Shown in pieces: positions 7,846 to 15,836 of a stretch of 64,000 nt of DNA. Position 1 is the first letter of the stretch. Each line of letters opens with the position of its first letter. The DNA is from Kitasatospora sp. NBC_00374 (GTDB taxonomy: Bacteria; Actinomycetota; Actinomycetes; Streptomycetales; Streptomycetaceae). A model generated the notes under the pieces. It did not search any database and was not told the DNA's origin. It saw only the letters and a list, made by a program, of their open reading frames with translations. The stretch lies in contig NZ_CP107964.1 in NCBI RefSeq assembly GCF_041434935.1, positions 2,170,001 through 2,234,000 of the forward strand. The letters are read 5' to 3'. The translations under genes and the position numbers were made by a program.

Positions 7846-8709
7846 TCAGGGCCGCCCGGCGGGGCTCCGGCTGGGGATGACCGGGAGCACGATGCCACCG
7901 TGGACCAGGCCTTCGCGGAAGAGCGACTCGCCCGATCTGGCGGCGGCGAGGAGGTCGGGGAGGTCGTAGGGCTCGGCGGCGTCGACGTCGACCTGGTAGC
8001 CCAGGTCCTCCAGGCTCGCCGCGGTCAACCGGCTCAGCGGGTTGCCGGCCGCGGCGATGGTGGGGGACATCAGCTCGTTGCGGAAGACCGACTCACGCCA
8101 GTGGCTGTCCCGGGATCCGGGGCCGCCGACGTTCGCCACCGGGACCGGGACGGCCTCACCGGCTCCGAGGAGCTTGCCGAACTCGGCGGAGGCTCCGGGA
8201 CCGGTGAAGGTGGGGTTGGAGGTGCCGGCGCCGTGGAGGAGGTCGAAGTCGGTCCAGACGGTGCCGATGCCCAGCACATGCCCCATCTCGTGGGTGATGA
8301 CGTCGACGAGCGTTCCGTCGGTCTCCATCTGCGCCAGGTCGGCCGAGTCGAACCTCATGATCCCCTTCGCCGGGAGCAGCGCTCCGGCGACGGCGGACGC
8401 GTCGCGGAAGTCGGTGGGGCCCGCCATTCCGAGCACGTTGCCGACGCCGTCGATGGCCACGCCCTCGGCCTCGACGAGCAGGTCGTCGATCACGTCGTCG
8501 CCGACGATCGCGGTGTCCAGGTCACCGACGATGACCTGGACCCAGCGGTCGGCGGCCTGCGCGAACGCGTCGTCCTGACTGTCCGTCAGCCCGCCGAGGA
8601 AGCGGACCTCGATCGAGAACGGCGCGGTCGTCCCGGCGAGTTGGCGGGCGCGGGTCGAGTCGGCCACCGCCCGGTAGGACCTGTAGGTCCCCGTACTGTA
8701 CTTACCCAT
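7846..8709 (-). CDS. leishmanolysin-like (M8-type) zinc metalloprotease without signal peptide
   Basis: 287 residues from ATG 8709, with GAGGAG six bases upstream. The zinc site is HEMGH at residues 140-144, followed by the Gly of HVLGIG. After an insertion of about 58 residues, the likely third ligand is H203 in DSHWRE, and the Met-turn is M214 in NELMSP. A split third ligand is characteristic of M8 (leishmanolysin) rather than matrixin proteases. There is no signal peptide, so the enzyme would stay in the cytoplasm unless exported by another route. It is the last gene of a three-gene operon, 54 bp after the unknown protein. Substrate unknown. Confidence 0.82.
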   Translation of the reverse strand: MGKYSTGTYRSYRAVADSTRARQLAGTTAPFSIEVRFLGGLTDSQDDAFAQAADRWVQVIVGDLDTAIVGDDVIDDLLVEAEGVAIDGVGNVLGMAGPTDFRDASAVAGALLPAKGIMRFDSADLAQMETDGTLVDVITHEMGHVLGIGTVWTDFDLLHGAGTSNPTFTGPGASAEFGKLLGAGEAVPVPVANVGGPGSRDSHWRESVFRNELMSPTIAAAGNPLSRLTAASLEDLGYQVDVDAAEPYDLPDLLAAARSGESLFREGLVHGGIVLPVIPSRSPAGRP

Positions 8710-8763
8710 GATCGCTCCTCATCGATGGTGTTTCCGGTCGGTCCGGCCCGCCCGGGTCGGACG

Positions 8764-9441
8764 TCATGCCGTCCGCCCTCGGGCCCAGACCGTCGGCTGC
8801 TCCCCGAGGCCCGTGAGGCCCGCGGGGGCGGACGCGGGCGGCTGGGGCGCTTCGGGCAACAGCCTGATGCCGCGGTGCAGTTCCACCGCGCCGGGCAGCT
8901 CCAGCCGGCCCTGTCGTTGGGCGAGGACGATCTGCTGCGCGGCCAGCCTGCCCGTCACCAGGCAGCGCCCGGAGCGGAGGGCCGTCAGGCGCGCCTGACG
9001 CACCACGGCCACCAGCGCCTCCAGGTCGAACACCACGCGCAGGTCGAACTGCACGGTACCGAGGCGGGCGCCGTCCACCAGGACGTCGACGTGCGGGCTG
9101 TGCCCCGAGACGATTCGGTGGTTCGCCAGGGCGACGACCTCCTCGCTGTCCGGGGCGTTGCGGGTGCGCCGCGCGGCCTCCCGGAGTGCCGCGTGCCGGC
9201 GCCAGCCCCCGGCCGCGAGGTCGAGGAGGTCGAGTGCGAGGAAACCGTCGACCACGGAGGCGAGTTCCCGCTCGACGGCATGCGTGACCGGGGCCGTGAG
9301 GCGGGACGTGCCGGCCAGGACGTCCTGCACCGCGCCGTGCTCGTGCAGGGCTTCGGCGAGCGCGTCGGTGGCACCTGCGGGCTCCGCGCCGAGCAGGAGT
9401 TCCCGGACGGTGGTGGGCCGGTGAAGAGTGTCGGTGGTCAT
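8764..9441 (-). CDS. hypothetical protein between TIG surface protein and metalloprotease
   Basis: 225 residues from ATG 9441; the start overlaps the upstream stop as ATGA (9438-9441), so translation is coupled. Residues 1-100 look alpha-helical and charged. Residues about 110-195 have a beta-rich core (VDVLVDGARLGTVQFDLRVV, then LRSGRCLVTGRLAAQQIVLA) ending in a hydrophobic-charged repeat and a Pro-rich tail. No signal peptide or membrane helix. I do not recognise the family. By context it works with the surface protein upstream and the protease downstream. Confidence 0.75.
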   Translation of the reverse strand: MTTDTLHRPTTVRELLLGAEPAGATDALAEALHEHGAVQDVLAGTSRLTAPVTHAVERELASVVDGFLALDLLDLAAGGWRRHAALREAARRTRNAPDSEEVVALANHRIVSGHSPHVDVLVDGARLGTVQFDLRVVFDLEALVAVVRQARLTALRSGRCLVTGRLAAQQIVLAQRQGRLELPGAVELHRGIRLLPEAPQPPASAPAGLTGLGEQPTVWARGRTA

Positions 9442-10529
9442 GCGCCCATCCCCTCGATGGTCTGGGTGCCGGGGTCGGCACGGGGTTCGAGCCGCACGGT
9501 GCGGGTCCGCGGGCCGTTCCGCTCGGGCTCGACCAGCTGGACGTAGGCCGGCCCCTCCGGCAGGAGGGTGGCGGTCACGTGCGCACGGGCCGTCCTCGGT
9601 ACCCGGCCTCGGCGGGCCAGGTAGGTGCCGGCGGCTGCCAGCAGAACGGCTCCGCCGGCTGCCAACCCGATCGGGGTGGCAGCGGACCCTCCACCGCCGG
9701 ACCCTCCACCGCTCGACCCGCCGCCACCGCCACCCCCGCCACCGCCGCCGCCACCGCCACCGCCGCCACCCCCGCCGTTGTCGGTGTTGGTGTCGGTGCC
9801 GTTGGGCAGGACGGTGTAGGAGGCGCTGCCGACGATGGCGCGGTTGTTCACGCAGGCGGCCGACACCTTGTGCACACCCTTCGAAGCGTCCGCCGGAACC
9901 GTGATCCGCTCGCTGAACCCGCCCGAGCCGCCGATCTGCACCGTGGCGAGTGTCGTCCCGTCCTCCCAGTACAGCGTCACCCCGGTAGGCCTGGCCTTGC
10001 CGGGGCAGACGAACCCGGTCCCGGTGGCCCGGATGTGCGCGCCCGCCGCGCCCCGCCCGGGGTCGAGGACGACCGTCGGCGTCGAGGCCGGCGTCGTCGT
10101 CTCCGGGTCGACCGTGAACGCGGCCGTGCCGCTGAGGGTCGCCCGGACCACCGCGGCGGCGTGCTCACCGAGCCCGAGACGCGGCTCGGGGGGTTGGACC
10201 GAGCAGGACGCCTCTATCTGGTGCACACCGGCGCTCACCCCTCTGGGGACGGTGAAGGTCACCGAGAAGCCGTCGTAGGTACCGGACGGGGGATTCGGGA
10301 TCGCGCCGTCGTCGCCGTCCAGGCTCACCCTGAGCGGCGGCGCGCAGCTCCCGAAACCGCTGCCGCTGACGGTGACGGCGGTGCCGACGGGACCGTGGCC
10401 GGGGCGGACCGAGATGCCCGCCGCCCCGGCCCGGGTGGGGACCGCGAGAACGGCGAAGACCACGCCGACCGCGATGGCGAGGAGCAGGACGAGCAGCCGT
10501 CGGCCGGTGGGGCGGGCCTTCCCGGACAT
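9438..10529 (-). CDS. secreted/anchored protein with TIG-like repeats, polyglycine linker and C-terminal membrane helix
   Basis: 363 residues. Residues about 12-36 are a signal peptide (LLVLLLAIAVGVVFAVLAVP). Two Ig-like/TIG modules follow, each starting with the GPxGTxVTVSGSGF theme: residues about 38-130 (GPVGTAVTVSGSGFGSCAP) and 150-240 (GAAGAHIRATGTGFVCPG). Then comes a linker of 20 consecutive glycines (9717-9776) plus GS repeats, one membrane helix (IGLAAGGAVLLAAAGTYLA) with a positive stop RRGR, and a cytoplasmic tail of about 55 residues. The topology puts the TIG modules outside and the tail inside. First gene of the operon; ATGA overlap with the next. Confidence 0.85.
   Translation of the reverse strand: MSGKARPTGRRLLVLLLAIAVGVVFAVLAVPTRAGAAGISVRPGHGPVGTAVTVSGSGFGSCAPPLRVSLDGDDGAIPNPPSGTYDGFSVTFTVPRGVSAGVHQIEASCSVQPPEPRLGLGEHAAAVVRATLSGTAAFTVDPETTTPASTPTVVLDPGRGAAGAHIRATGTGFVCPGKARPTGVTLYWEDGTTLATVQIGGSGGFSERITVPADASKGVHKVSAACVNNRAIVGSASYTVLPNGTDTNTDNGGGGGGGGGGGGGGGGGGGGSSGGGSGGGGSAATPIGLAAGGAVLLAAAGTYLARRGRVPRTARAHVTATLLPEGPAYVQLVEPERNGPRTRTVRLEPRADPGTQTIEGMGA
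9717..9776 (-). repeat. run of 20 glycine codons (GGN microsatellite-like tract)
   Basis: Sixty bases of uninterrupted GGN codons encode 20 glycines in the linker of the TIG protein. The mix of GGC and GGG codons makes replication slippage in multiples of three likely, so the length may vary among strains. Confidence 0.9.
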
Positions 10530-10895
10530 GACCGTCAGTCACCCGACAGCGGCCGGCGCGCGGACCGGCCGGGGCCGGTTTTCCGTGCAGCAGTGAAGGT
10601 TGTCGCACATGGCGCACCGTCCTTCAGGAGTGGGTCCCATTCTCCTCTCCGGCAGGGTTCCCGTACAGGTCCCGGCAGCCGGGGATTTCCGGGGAAAGGG
10701 CCGATGGCTGGACGTCAGCTCCGCCCGCTGGAGAGAGTCCTGGCAGGTCGGCGATGTCCTGGTGCGCCGGACGACGGGTATTTCCACCCCGGCCGCGTGG
10801 GCATTTCTGCCCCTGGAAGGAATGCGGGCGAGGGCGGAGAATATCCGCGGGGGGGAATTCCGTATGGCCGACGACAGGACCGGGATGACGGCCCG
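10530..10895. other. 366-bp gap upstream of the TIG operon
   Basis: No well-supported gene. It should hold the promoter of the minus-strand TIG operon. The sequence is less GC-biased in places (TTTTCC, GGGGGGAATTCC, GAATATCC near 10840-10860). A short Cys-rich reading frame at 10539-10610 is listed separately. Confidence 0.5.
10539..10610 (-). CDS. possible 23-residue Cys-rich upstream peptide
   Basis: An ATG at 10610, with GAAGGACGG upstream, opens a 24-codon frame that begins MCDNLHCC and stops 9 bp before the TIG gene start. Its three early cysteines and its position just ahead of the operon suggest a translated leader or small regulatory peptide. It matches no leader type I know (no HVDL motif). 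Chance occurrence is quite possible. Confidence 0.22.
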   Translation of the reverse strand: MCDNLHCCTENRPRPVRAPAAVG

Positions 10896-11402
10896 TCACC
10901 GGGCGCCGGCCGCGCCCACCGGGCCGACCCGGATTTCGCCGACCCAGATCTCGGTGATGCCACTGATGTAGCGCGCGCCGCAGTGGTCGGACGGCACGAC
11001 GAGCTGCGGGCCGGCCGCGTCCAGCGGGGCGCCGTCGATGCTGGTGGCGAGCAGGATCTGCCGGCCGCCGAAGTCCGGATCGATCTCGGCCCAGGAGAAC
11101 ACGGCCCGGTGGCCGTCCGCGCCGGTGACGGTGAGCAGGAAGGTGAGCCGCTGCTTGCGGCCGGTGAAGTCGATCCGCGGGCGGGCGGCCCGCAGCACGT
11201 CCCAGAGCATGGGCCCCTCGAAGCCGTGGCGCCGCAGGCCGCTGCCGAGGCAGTCGAAGCCGGCCTCGACGCGGTGGGCGGGCAGCTCGCGCAGCTCCGC
11301 CACGGTGAGGCGGAGCGGCTCGTCCAGGCTCCCGTGCAGTCGGACGGCGGGGGCTTCAGGAGCGACGGCGGGGGCTTCCGGGGCTCTGGCAGGAGTACGC
11401 AT
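10896..11402 (-). CDS. single-domain molybdopterin-dependent oxidoreductase-like protein (sulfite oxidase fold)
   Basis: 168 residues from ATG 11402, with GGGAGGG upstream. After a Pro/Ala-rich N-terminus the protein reads VRLHGSLDEPLRLTVAELRELP, FDCLGSGLRRHGFEGPMLWDVL, then VVPSDHCGARYISGITEIWV, the signature order of the sulfite oxidase / YedY molybdopterin-binding domain. The cysteine of FDCLGSG is at the position of the Mo-ligating cysteine. There is no dimerisation domain, haem domain or Tat signal, so it is a minimal cytosolic version. It faces a PucR regulator across a 349-bp gap and may be its target. Confidence 0.78.
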   Translation of the reverse strand: MRTPARAPEAPAVAPEAPAVRLHGSLDEPLRLTVAELRELPAHRVEAGFDCLGSGLRRHGFEGPMLWDVLRAARPRIDFTGRKQRLTFLLTVTGADGHRAVFSWAEIDPDFGGRQILLATSIDGAPLDAAGPQLVVPSDHCGARYISGITEIWVGEIRVGPVGAAGAR

Positions 11403-11751
11403 GGGCCTTCCCTCCCGGGCCGCACCGCGCGCGCGGCCCGGGAGGGCTGGTACCCGCGCCGAACCGCAGATACCCCACATGTAGGCGCATTTTCACCCGC
11501 AGATGCCATGAATATGGCGCACAATCCATGGCATCCGAGACGTCTCCGCTGGGCGATGCCCCGATTCAAGCAGGAGCGCAACCGGTCGAACGACTGGCGC
11601 CGCACACCAGGTCGGGGGCCCTGCACTGGTCGATCGAACAAGAGGTCGCCCCCATGTCCGCCCTTGCATTTACGATGCCTGTGCGCACCCGCCCCTCGCT
11701 TTCGCCATGGGAACGAGCGGCGCGTCCGGCGCGGAGCACAAGGAGCGAGAC
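11403..11751. promoter_or_regulatory. 349-bp divergent control region with ATGCCATG/CATGGCAT dyad
   Basis: Lies between the molybdopterin-fold gene (minus) and the PucR gene (plus). A perfect 8-bp inverted repeat, ATGCCATG at 11503-11510 and CATGGCAT at 11527-11534 with a 16-bp spacer, is the best operator candidate. An inner GCCAT/ATGGC dyad overlaps its left arm. No gene is supported in this stretch. Confidence 0.45.
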
Positions 11752-13236
11752 ATGATCGTCGGGGATCTGCTGGAACTGGACAGCCTGCACATCGGGGTCG
11801 CCTGGGCCACCCCGGAACTGCTGGGCCGCCGGGTCACCGGGGTGACGTCCACCGACCTTCAGGACCCTGCCCGCTATCTGCAGCCCGGAGAGCTGGTGCT
11901 GACCGGCCTGGTCTGGTGGCGGCCCGGCGACACCGACGCCGCCGTCCGGTTCGCCAACGCGCTGCGCAGCGCGGAGGTCGCCGCGCTGCTGGCCGGCGAG
12001 GGCACCCACGGCACCGTCCCCGAAGCCCTGGTGAGCGCCTGCCGCACGCACGGCATACCGCTCCTGTCGGTGCCGTCCGGCACCAGCTTCCGGGCCGTCA
12101 CCGACCGGATCTACCTGCGCCTGTGGGGCGACCTCCAGGCGAGGTCGCAGGGGGTGGCCGCGGTGCCGGAGGCGGTCCGGCGCGAACTGGTCGGGCTGAT
12201 GCACTCCGACGCCCCCCTGGGCGAGCTGCTCGGCCACGCGGTGACCAGGCTCGGCCTGCCCGACTGCTCGATCCTCACCTGCGGCGGCCGGCTGCTGGCC
12301 GCGACCGCGGAGGGCACCGGCTCCCGCGGCAGCGTCCCGATCGGCCCGCCCGGCGACTCGCCGTTCGACGGCTGGCTGCTCCAGCCGCACGTCGAGCCCA
12401 CCCCGGCGACGGCCACCGTGCTGCACGGCCTCGCCGAGCTGCTGACCCCGCCGGCCACCCGGGCCCGCGCCACCGCGGCGGCCCAGCGGGAGACCGCCGC
12501 CCGGGCGCTGCACCTGCTGGGCCAGGACGGTCCGGGTCTGGCCGACACCCTCGGCGCGTGCGGCCTGCCGGACGGCAGCCCGCTCACCCCCGTCTCGGTC
12601 CGGATCGAGGGCGGCTCGCCGGTCTGGGCGGCGGCGGCCCTGGCCGACGCCCTGCACCGGCTGGACGCCCCGTTCGCGGTCGCGCCGTACGGGACCGACG
12701 GCAGCGCGGGGGCGGTCGGTCTGGTCGCCGCGCCGGCGGCCCGGGTCACCGCGGCGCTGCGGGACGCCTGGCCCGTCCTGCAGACCAGGCTGACCGCGCG
12801 CCAGCTGCTGCGCGCCGGGGTCGGGCCGTCCGCCGCGCCGGACGCCGCCGCGCTGCGCGGGGCGCTGGTCCAGGCCGGGTACGCACTGGAGTCCCGGGTC
12901 GGCGGGACGGTCGGCAGCAGCGGCGAACTCGGCTCCCTCGCCGAGCTGTTGCGCGGTATCCCGACCGAGGTCACGGCCGCCTTCCACACCCGGCTGCTGG
13001 CCCCGCTGGCCGAGCACGACCGGCAGAACGGCGTCTCGCTGCTCGGCACCCTCGGCACCTTCCTCGACCACGACGGCTCGTGGTCCCGTACCGCCGAGGC
13101 CCTGCACATCCACGTCAACACCGTGCACTACCGGATCCGCCGGATCGAGGAGCTGACCGGACGCAGCCTGGCCCGGCTGGAGGACCGGCTGGACCTGCGG
13201 GCCGCCCTGCTCTGCGCGCCGCCCCGGCGCGGCTGA
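11752..13236 (+). CDS. PucR-family transcriptional regulator
   Basis: 494 residues from ATG 11752 with AAGGAG seven bases upstream. The N-terminal PucR domain covers residues about 1-130 (VGDLLELDSLHIGVAWATPE, GELVLTGLVWWRPGD). The C-terminal CdaR/PucR helix-turn-helix is DHDGSWSRTAEALHIHVN followed by TVHYRIRRIEELTG. PucR regulators typically control purine, allantoin or amino-acid catabolism. The divergent molybdopterin-type gene is the most likely local target, which would fit the molybdenum enzymes common in purine breakdown. Confidence 0.9.
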   Translation: MIVGDLLELDSLHIGVAWATPELLGRRVTGVTSTDLQDPARYLQPGELVLTGLVWWRPGDTDAAVRFANALRSAEVAALLAGEGTHGTVPEALVSACRTHGIPLLSVPSGTSFRAVTDRIYLRLWGDLQARSQGVAAVPEAVRRELVGLMHSDAPLGELLGHAVTRLGLPDCSILTCGGRLLAATAEGTGSRGSVPIGPPGDSPFDGWLLQPHVEPTPATATVLHGLAELLTPPATRARATAAAQRETAARALHLLGQDGPGLADTLGACGLPDGSPLTPVSVRIEGGSPVWAAAALADALHRLDAPFAVAPYGTDGSAGAVGLVAAPAARVTAALRDAWPVLQTRLTARQLLRAGVGPSAAPDAAALRGALVQAGYALESRVGGTVGSSGELGSLAELLRGIPTEVTAAFHTRLLAPLAEHDRQNGVSLLGTLGTFLDHDGSWSRTAEALHIHVNTVHYRIRRIEELTGRSLARLEDRLDLRAALLCAPPRRG

Positions 13237-13274
13237 TCCGGGCGCCGGGGTGACGCGGCCCGGCTCAGACCGGC

Positions 13275-13787
13275 TCAGGCCGGCTCCTCCAGGCCGGTCA
13301 GCAGCCCGGCGATGTCCAGGCCGACCTTCAGGTACTGCACGAAGACCTGGTTGTTGAGCGCCCAGGGCGAGCGGCCGCGCCGGATCAGCTCGACGGCGGC
13401 CGCCCGGTCGAGGCCGAGGCCGATCAGGGTCTGGGCGACCACCAGGCCGGCGCGGTTGTAGCCGGAGTGGCAGCGCACCAGCACCGTCCGGCCGTCCCGG
13501 ACGGCCTCCGCGGCGACCACCGCCAGTTCACACACCCGTCCCAACTGCCGTGAGGTCAGCGGCCCGTCGGGGATCTCCGCGATGTGGTGCCCGACCGTGG
13601 GGGCCGGCCCGTGGCCGGGCCGGGTGAACAGACTCACCACCAGGTCGAACTCGTCGTCCACCACGACCGGCCGCATCTTGCCTGCGCTGTCGAACCAGTA
13701 GTGGCCGCCCATCGACAGGCCGGGACGGATCTCGTTCCAGGGGGCCCTGGGCGGTGGGGTGTCGCGATCGCGCTGCCGTGTCCTCAT
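13275..13787 (-). CDS. dual-specificity / tyrosine protein phosphatase
   Basis: 170 residues from ATG 13787. The signature CHSGYNR (CX5R) sits in TVLVRCHSGYNRAGLVVAQT, with the P-loop followed by the usual arginine and a hydrophobic helix. An upstream acidic residue in the DDEFDLVVSLF strand region is expected. C-terminal AVELIRRGRSPWALNNQVFVQY is the common end of bacterial dual-specificity phosphatases. Cytoplasmic; it would remove phosphate from Tyr or Ser/Thr of unknown proteins. It converges on the pucR gene with a 38-bp gap. Confidence 0.85.
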   Translation of the reverse strand: MRTRQRDRDTPPPRAPWNEIRPGLSMGGHYWFDSAGKMRPVVVDDEFDLVVSLFTRPGHGPAPTVGHHIAEIPDGPLTSRQLGRVCELAVVAAEAVRDGRTVLVRCHSGYNRAGLVVAQTLIGLGLDRAAAVELIRRGRSPWALNNQVFVQYLKVGLDIAGLLTGLEEPA

Positions 13788-13900
13788 CCGCCGTCCGCCT
13801 TCCGAAGATCCGTTGCCTTCCCTCAACGGCCCTGGCCCGCAAGGGGTTCCACCGCCGGGAGTGACCGGGAGCGGCGGGCCGGGGCGGACGGGGGCGCGGG

Positions 13901-14365
13901 TCAGCCGTCGGCGGCGCGAAGGCGGTCGCTCACCGTGGCGAGGCTCTCGGCGAGTGCGGCCAGCTGGTCGGGGGTGAGCACGTCGATCAGGGCCTCGCGG
14001 ACGGCGGCGACATGGCCGGGTGCGGCGGCGCGCAGGGCCTCCCAGCCCTGGTCGGTGATCTCGGCGAAGACGCCCCGCACGTCGCTCGGGCAGGACCGGC
14101 GGAAGACCAGGCCGGCCTTCTCCAGCTGGGTGATCTGGTAGGTCAGGCCGCTCTTGGAGGTGACCAGCCGGTCCGCGAGGTCGGTCATCCGCAGCGAGCC
14201 GTCGGGGGCGGCGGAGAGCTGGACGAGGATCTCGTACTGGGTGTGGGAGAGGCCCGCGTCCTCCTTGAGCTGGCGCTCCAGGTGACGGGCGACCAGGTTG
14301 CTGGCCGCGACGAATCCCCGCCAGGCGGCCATCTCGCGCTCGTTCAGCCATCGGGGTTCGTCCAT
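13901..14365 (-). CDS. MarR-family transcriptional regulator
   Basis: 154 residues. The winged helix is in order: LSHTQYEILVQLSAAPDG, MTDLADRLVTSKSGLTYQI, TQLEKAGLVFRR, DVRGVFAEITDQGW. The gene faces the LigB-type dioxygenase across a 129-bp gap that contains two near-identical palindromes. Start ATG 14365 has a TACGAT -10-like box exactly 6 nt upstream (14372-14377), so its mRNA is probably leaderless. Expected to repress itself and the dioxygenase until a phenolic ligand binds. Confidence 0.9.
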   Translation of the reverse strand: MDEPRWLNEREMAAWRGFVAASNLVARHLERQLKEDAGLSHTQYEILVQLSAAPDGSLRMTDLADRLVTSKSGLTYQITQLEKAGLVFRRSCPSDVRGVFAEITDQGWEALRAAAPGHVAAVREALIDVLTPDQLAALAESLATVSDRLRAADG

Positions 14366-14385
14366 GGCTGCATCGTACTCCTGTT

Positions 14386-14438
14386 GTTCAAATTCGAACT
14401 CAGGTGTACCTTCGAAGCGTACGGTTCAAATTTGAACC
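14386..14438. promoter_or_regulatory. twin MarR operators (GTTCAAATTTGAAC family)
   Basis: Site 1 at 14386-14399 is GTTCAAATTCGAAC, an imperfect dyad. Site 2 at 14423-14438 is GGTTCAAATTTGAACC, a perfect 16-bp palindrome. Their centres are about 38 bp apart. They sit between the divergent marR and dioxygenase starts, the classic place for MarR binding. Confidence 0.8.
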
Positions 14439-14494
14439 ATCTGCTTTCCGGGCCGACCGGGCTCGGCCTGCCGACCCCGACGGAGGAGACCCCG

Positions 14495-15277
14495 ATGAGC
14501 ACCGCCGCCCCCGAGCGCATGCCCGCGCTCTACCTCTCGCACGGCGCACCGCCGCTCGCCGACGACCCGGTCTGGCCCGGTCAGCTGGCCGCCTGGTCGG
14601 CCGGCCTGCCCAGGCCGCGGGCGATCCTGATGGTCTCCGCCCACTGGGAGGAGGCCCCGCTCGCCCTCGGCGCCACCACCACGGTCCCCCTGGTCTACGA
14701 CTTCTGGGGCTTCCCCGAGCACTACTACCGGGTCGAGTACGCCGCCCCGGGCGCACCCGCGCTCGCCGAGAGCGTCCGCGCACTGCTGCGCGCCCCCGGC
14801 ACCCCCGTCCAGGACATCCCCGACCGGGGCCTGGACCACGGCGCGTACGTCCCGCTGGTCGAGATGTTCCCCGAGGCCGACGTCCCGGTGCTGCAGATCT
14901 CGCTGCCCACCCTGGACCCGCAGCGGCTGATGAAGATCGGCCGCCGGCTCGCGCCGCTGCGCGACGAGGGCGTCCTGATCGTCGGCAGCGGGTTCTTCAC
15001 CCACAACCTGCGGGCCCTCAGCATGGAGGGGCAGGTCTCCTCGGTGATGGCGGAGTTCGACGACTGGGGGCGCCGGGCGCTCGCCGCACAGGACCTGGAC
15101 GCGCTGCTCGACTTCGAGAACAAGGCCCCGGCCGGCCGCTTCGCCCACCCGCGCACGGAGCACTTCGCCCCGCTGTTCGTCACCCTCGGCGCGGGCGAGG
15201 CCGACCTCGGCAGCCAGCGCAGCGTGATCGACGGCTTCTGGATGGGGCTCGCGAAACGCTCGATCCAGCTCGGCTGA
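14495..15277 (+). CDS. LigB-type extradiol ring-cleavage dioxygenase (DODA-like)
   Basis: 260 residues from ATG 14495, with GGAGGAG upstream. Conserved histidines of class III extradiol (DODA/YgiD) enzymes appear in YLSHGAPP, VSAHWEE, RGLDHGAYVPL and SGFFTHNLR; together they coordinate the non-haem metal. The length equals that of YgiD-type 4,5-DOPA dioxygenases. It opens the ring of a catechol-type substrate in the cytoplasm. Divergent MarR control suggests induction by a phenolic compound. Confidence 0.9.
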   Translation: MSTAAPERMPALYLSHGAPPLADDPVWPGQLAAWSAGLPRPRAILMVSAHWEEAPLALGATTTVPLVYDFWGFPEHYYRVEYAAPGAPALAESVRALLRAPGTPVQDIPDRGLDHGAYVPLVEMFPEADVPVLQISLPTLDPQRLMKIGRRLAPLRDEGVLIVGSGFFTHNLRALSMEGQVSSVMAEFDDWGRRALAAQDLDALLDFENKAPAGRFAHPRTEHFAPLFVTLGAGEADLGSQRSVIDGFWMGLAKRSIQLG

Positions 15278-15389
15278 GGCCACCGGGAGGCCCGCCGGGC
15301 CGTCGACGGCGAGGACCTCGACGGCGACCTCCCGCCCGGGCGGGGGTCCACGGCATCCGGTACCGGCCCAGGCCGGAGGGCCCCGGGCG

Positions 15390-15788
15390 TCAGCCCCAGG
15401 AGCGGGAGCAGAGCACGAGGCGGTAGCCGTCCGGGTCGGCGACGGTGACGCCGTGCTCGTCCCAGTAGGGGTTGTGCGCGGGGACGCGGGTGCCACCGGC
15501 GGCGACCAGCCGGGTGACCAGGGCCTCGTCGACCGGGGCGCCGAGGTAGAGGACGAACAGGTCGTCGACGGTGGGTGCGGGCTCGATCGGGTGCTCGGGG
15601 TCGCGGGTGAGTTCGAAGTGCCACGGGCCGCCGGCCGGGCCGACCATCAGCAGGTCGTGCTCGCCGGACACCCGCTCGGTGGTGCGCCACAGCACGTCCA
15701 GGCCGAGGCCCTGCACGTAGAAGCGTTCGGCGGCGGCGAGGTCGCCGCAGGGGCGGGCGATGCGGATGTGTGCGCTCGGATCGATCAT
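15390..15788 (-). CDS. VOC-family (glyoxalase/bleomycin-resistance-like) protein
   Basis: 132 residues from ATG 15788; a TTG three codons upstream is a weaker choice. Two beta-alpha-beta-beta-beta modules are evident: HIRIARPCGDLAAAERFYVQG, GLDVLW and later WDEHGVTVADPDGYRLVLC. Members bind a metal through His/Glu residues and act in ring cleavage, fosfomycin or bleomycin resistance, or isomerisation. Here it converges on the dioxygenase and may be unrelated to it. A TAGCTT box 7 nt before the ATG suggests leaderless translation. Confidence 0.83.
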   Translation of the reverse strand: MIDPSAHIRIARPCGDLAAAERFYVQGLGLDVLWRTTERVSGEHDLLMVGPAGGPWHFELTRDPEHPIEPAPTVDDLFVLYLGAPVDEALVTRLVAAGGTRVPAHNPYWDEHGVTVADPDGYRLVLCSRSWG

Positions 15789-15836
15789 GGCCGCCAAGCT
15801 AGCGGACGGCGTGGTCCGGCTGCGCCGAACCCCCCG

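Noticed and set aside
10600..10971. A 123-residue plus-strand gene in the gap before the TIG operon
   Set aside because: No domain, poor codon bias, and it would run into the antisense of the molybdopterin-fold gene.
11566..13128. A 520-codon minus-strand frame antisense to pucR
   Set aside because: The plus-strand PucR protein has clear domains and a ribosome site; the antisense product is low-complexity.
9579..13253. A 1224-codon plus-strand open frame spanning several genes
   Set aside because: It runs antisense to the TIG, molybdopterin-fold and other genes and out of frame with pucR. Its Arg/Gly/Pro-rich translation has no domain. Long shadow frames are expected at this GC content.
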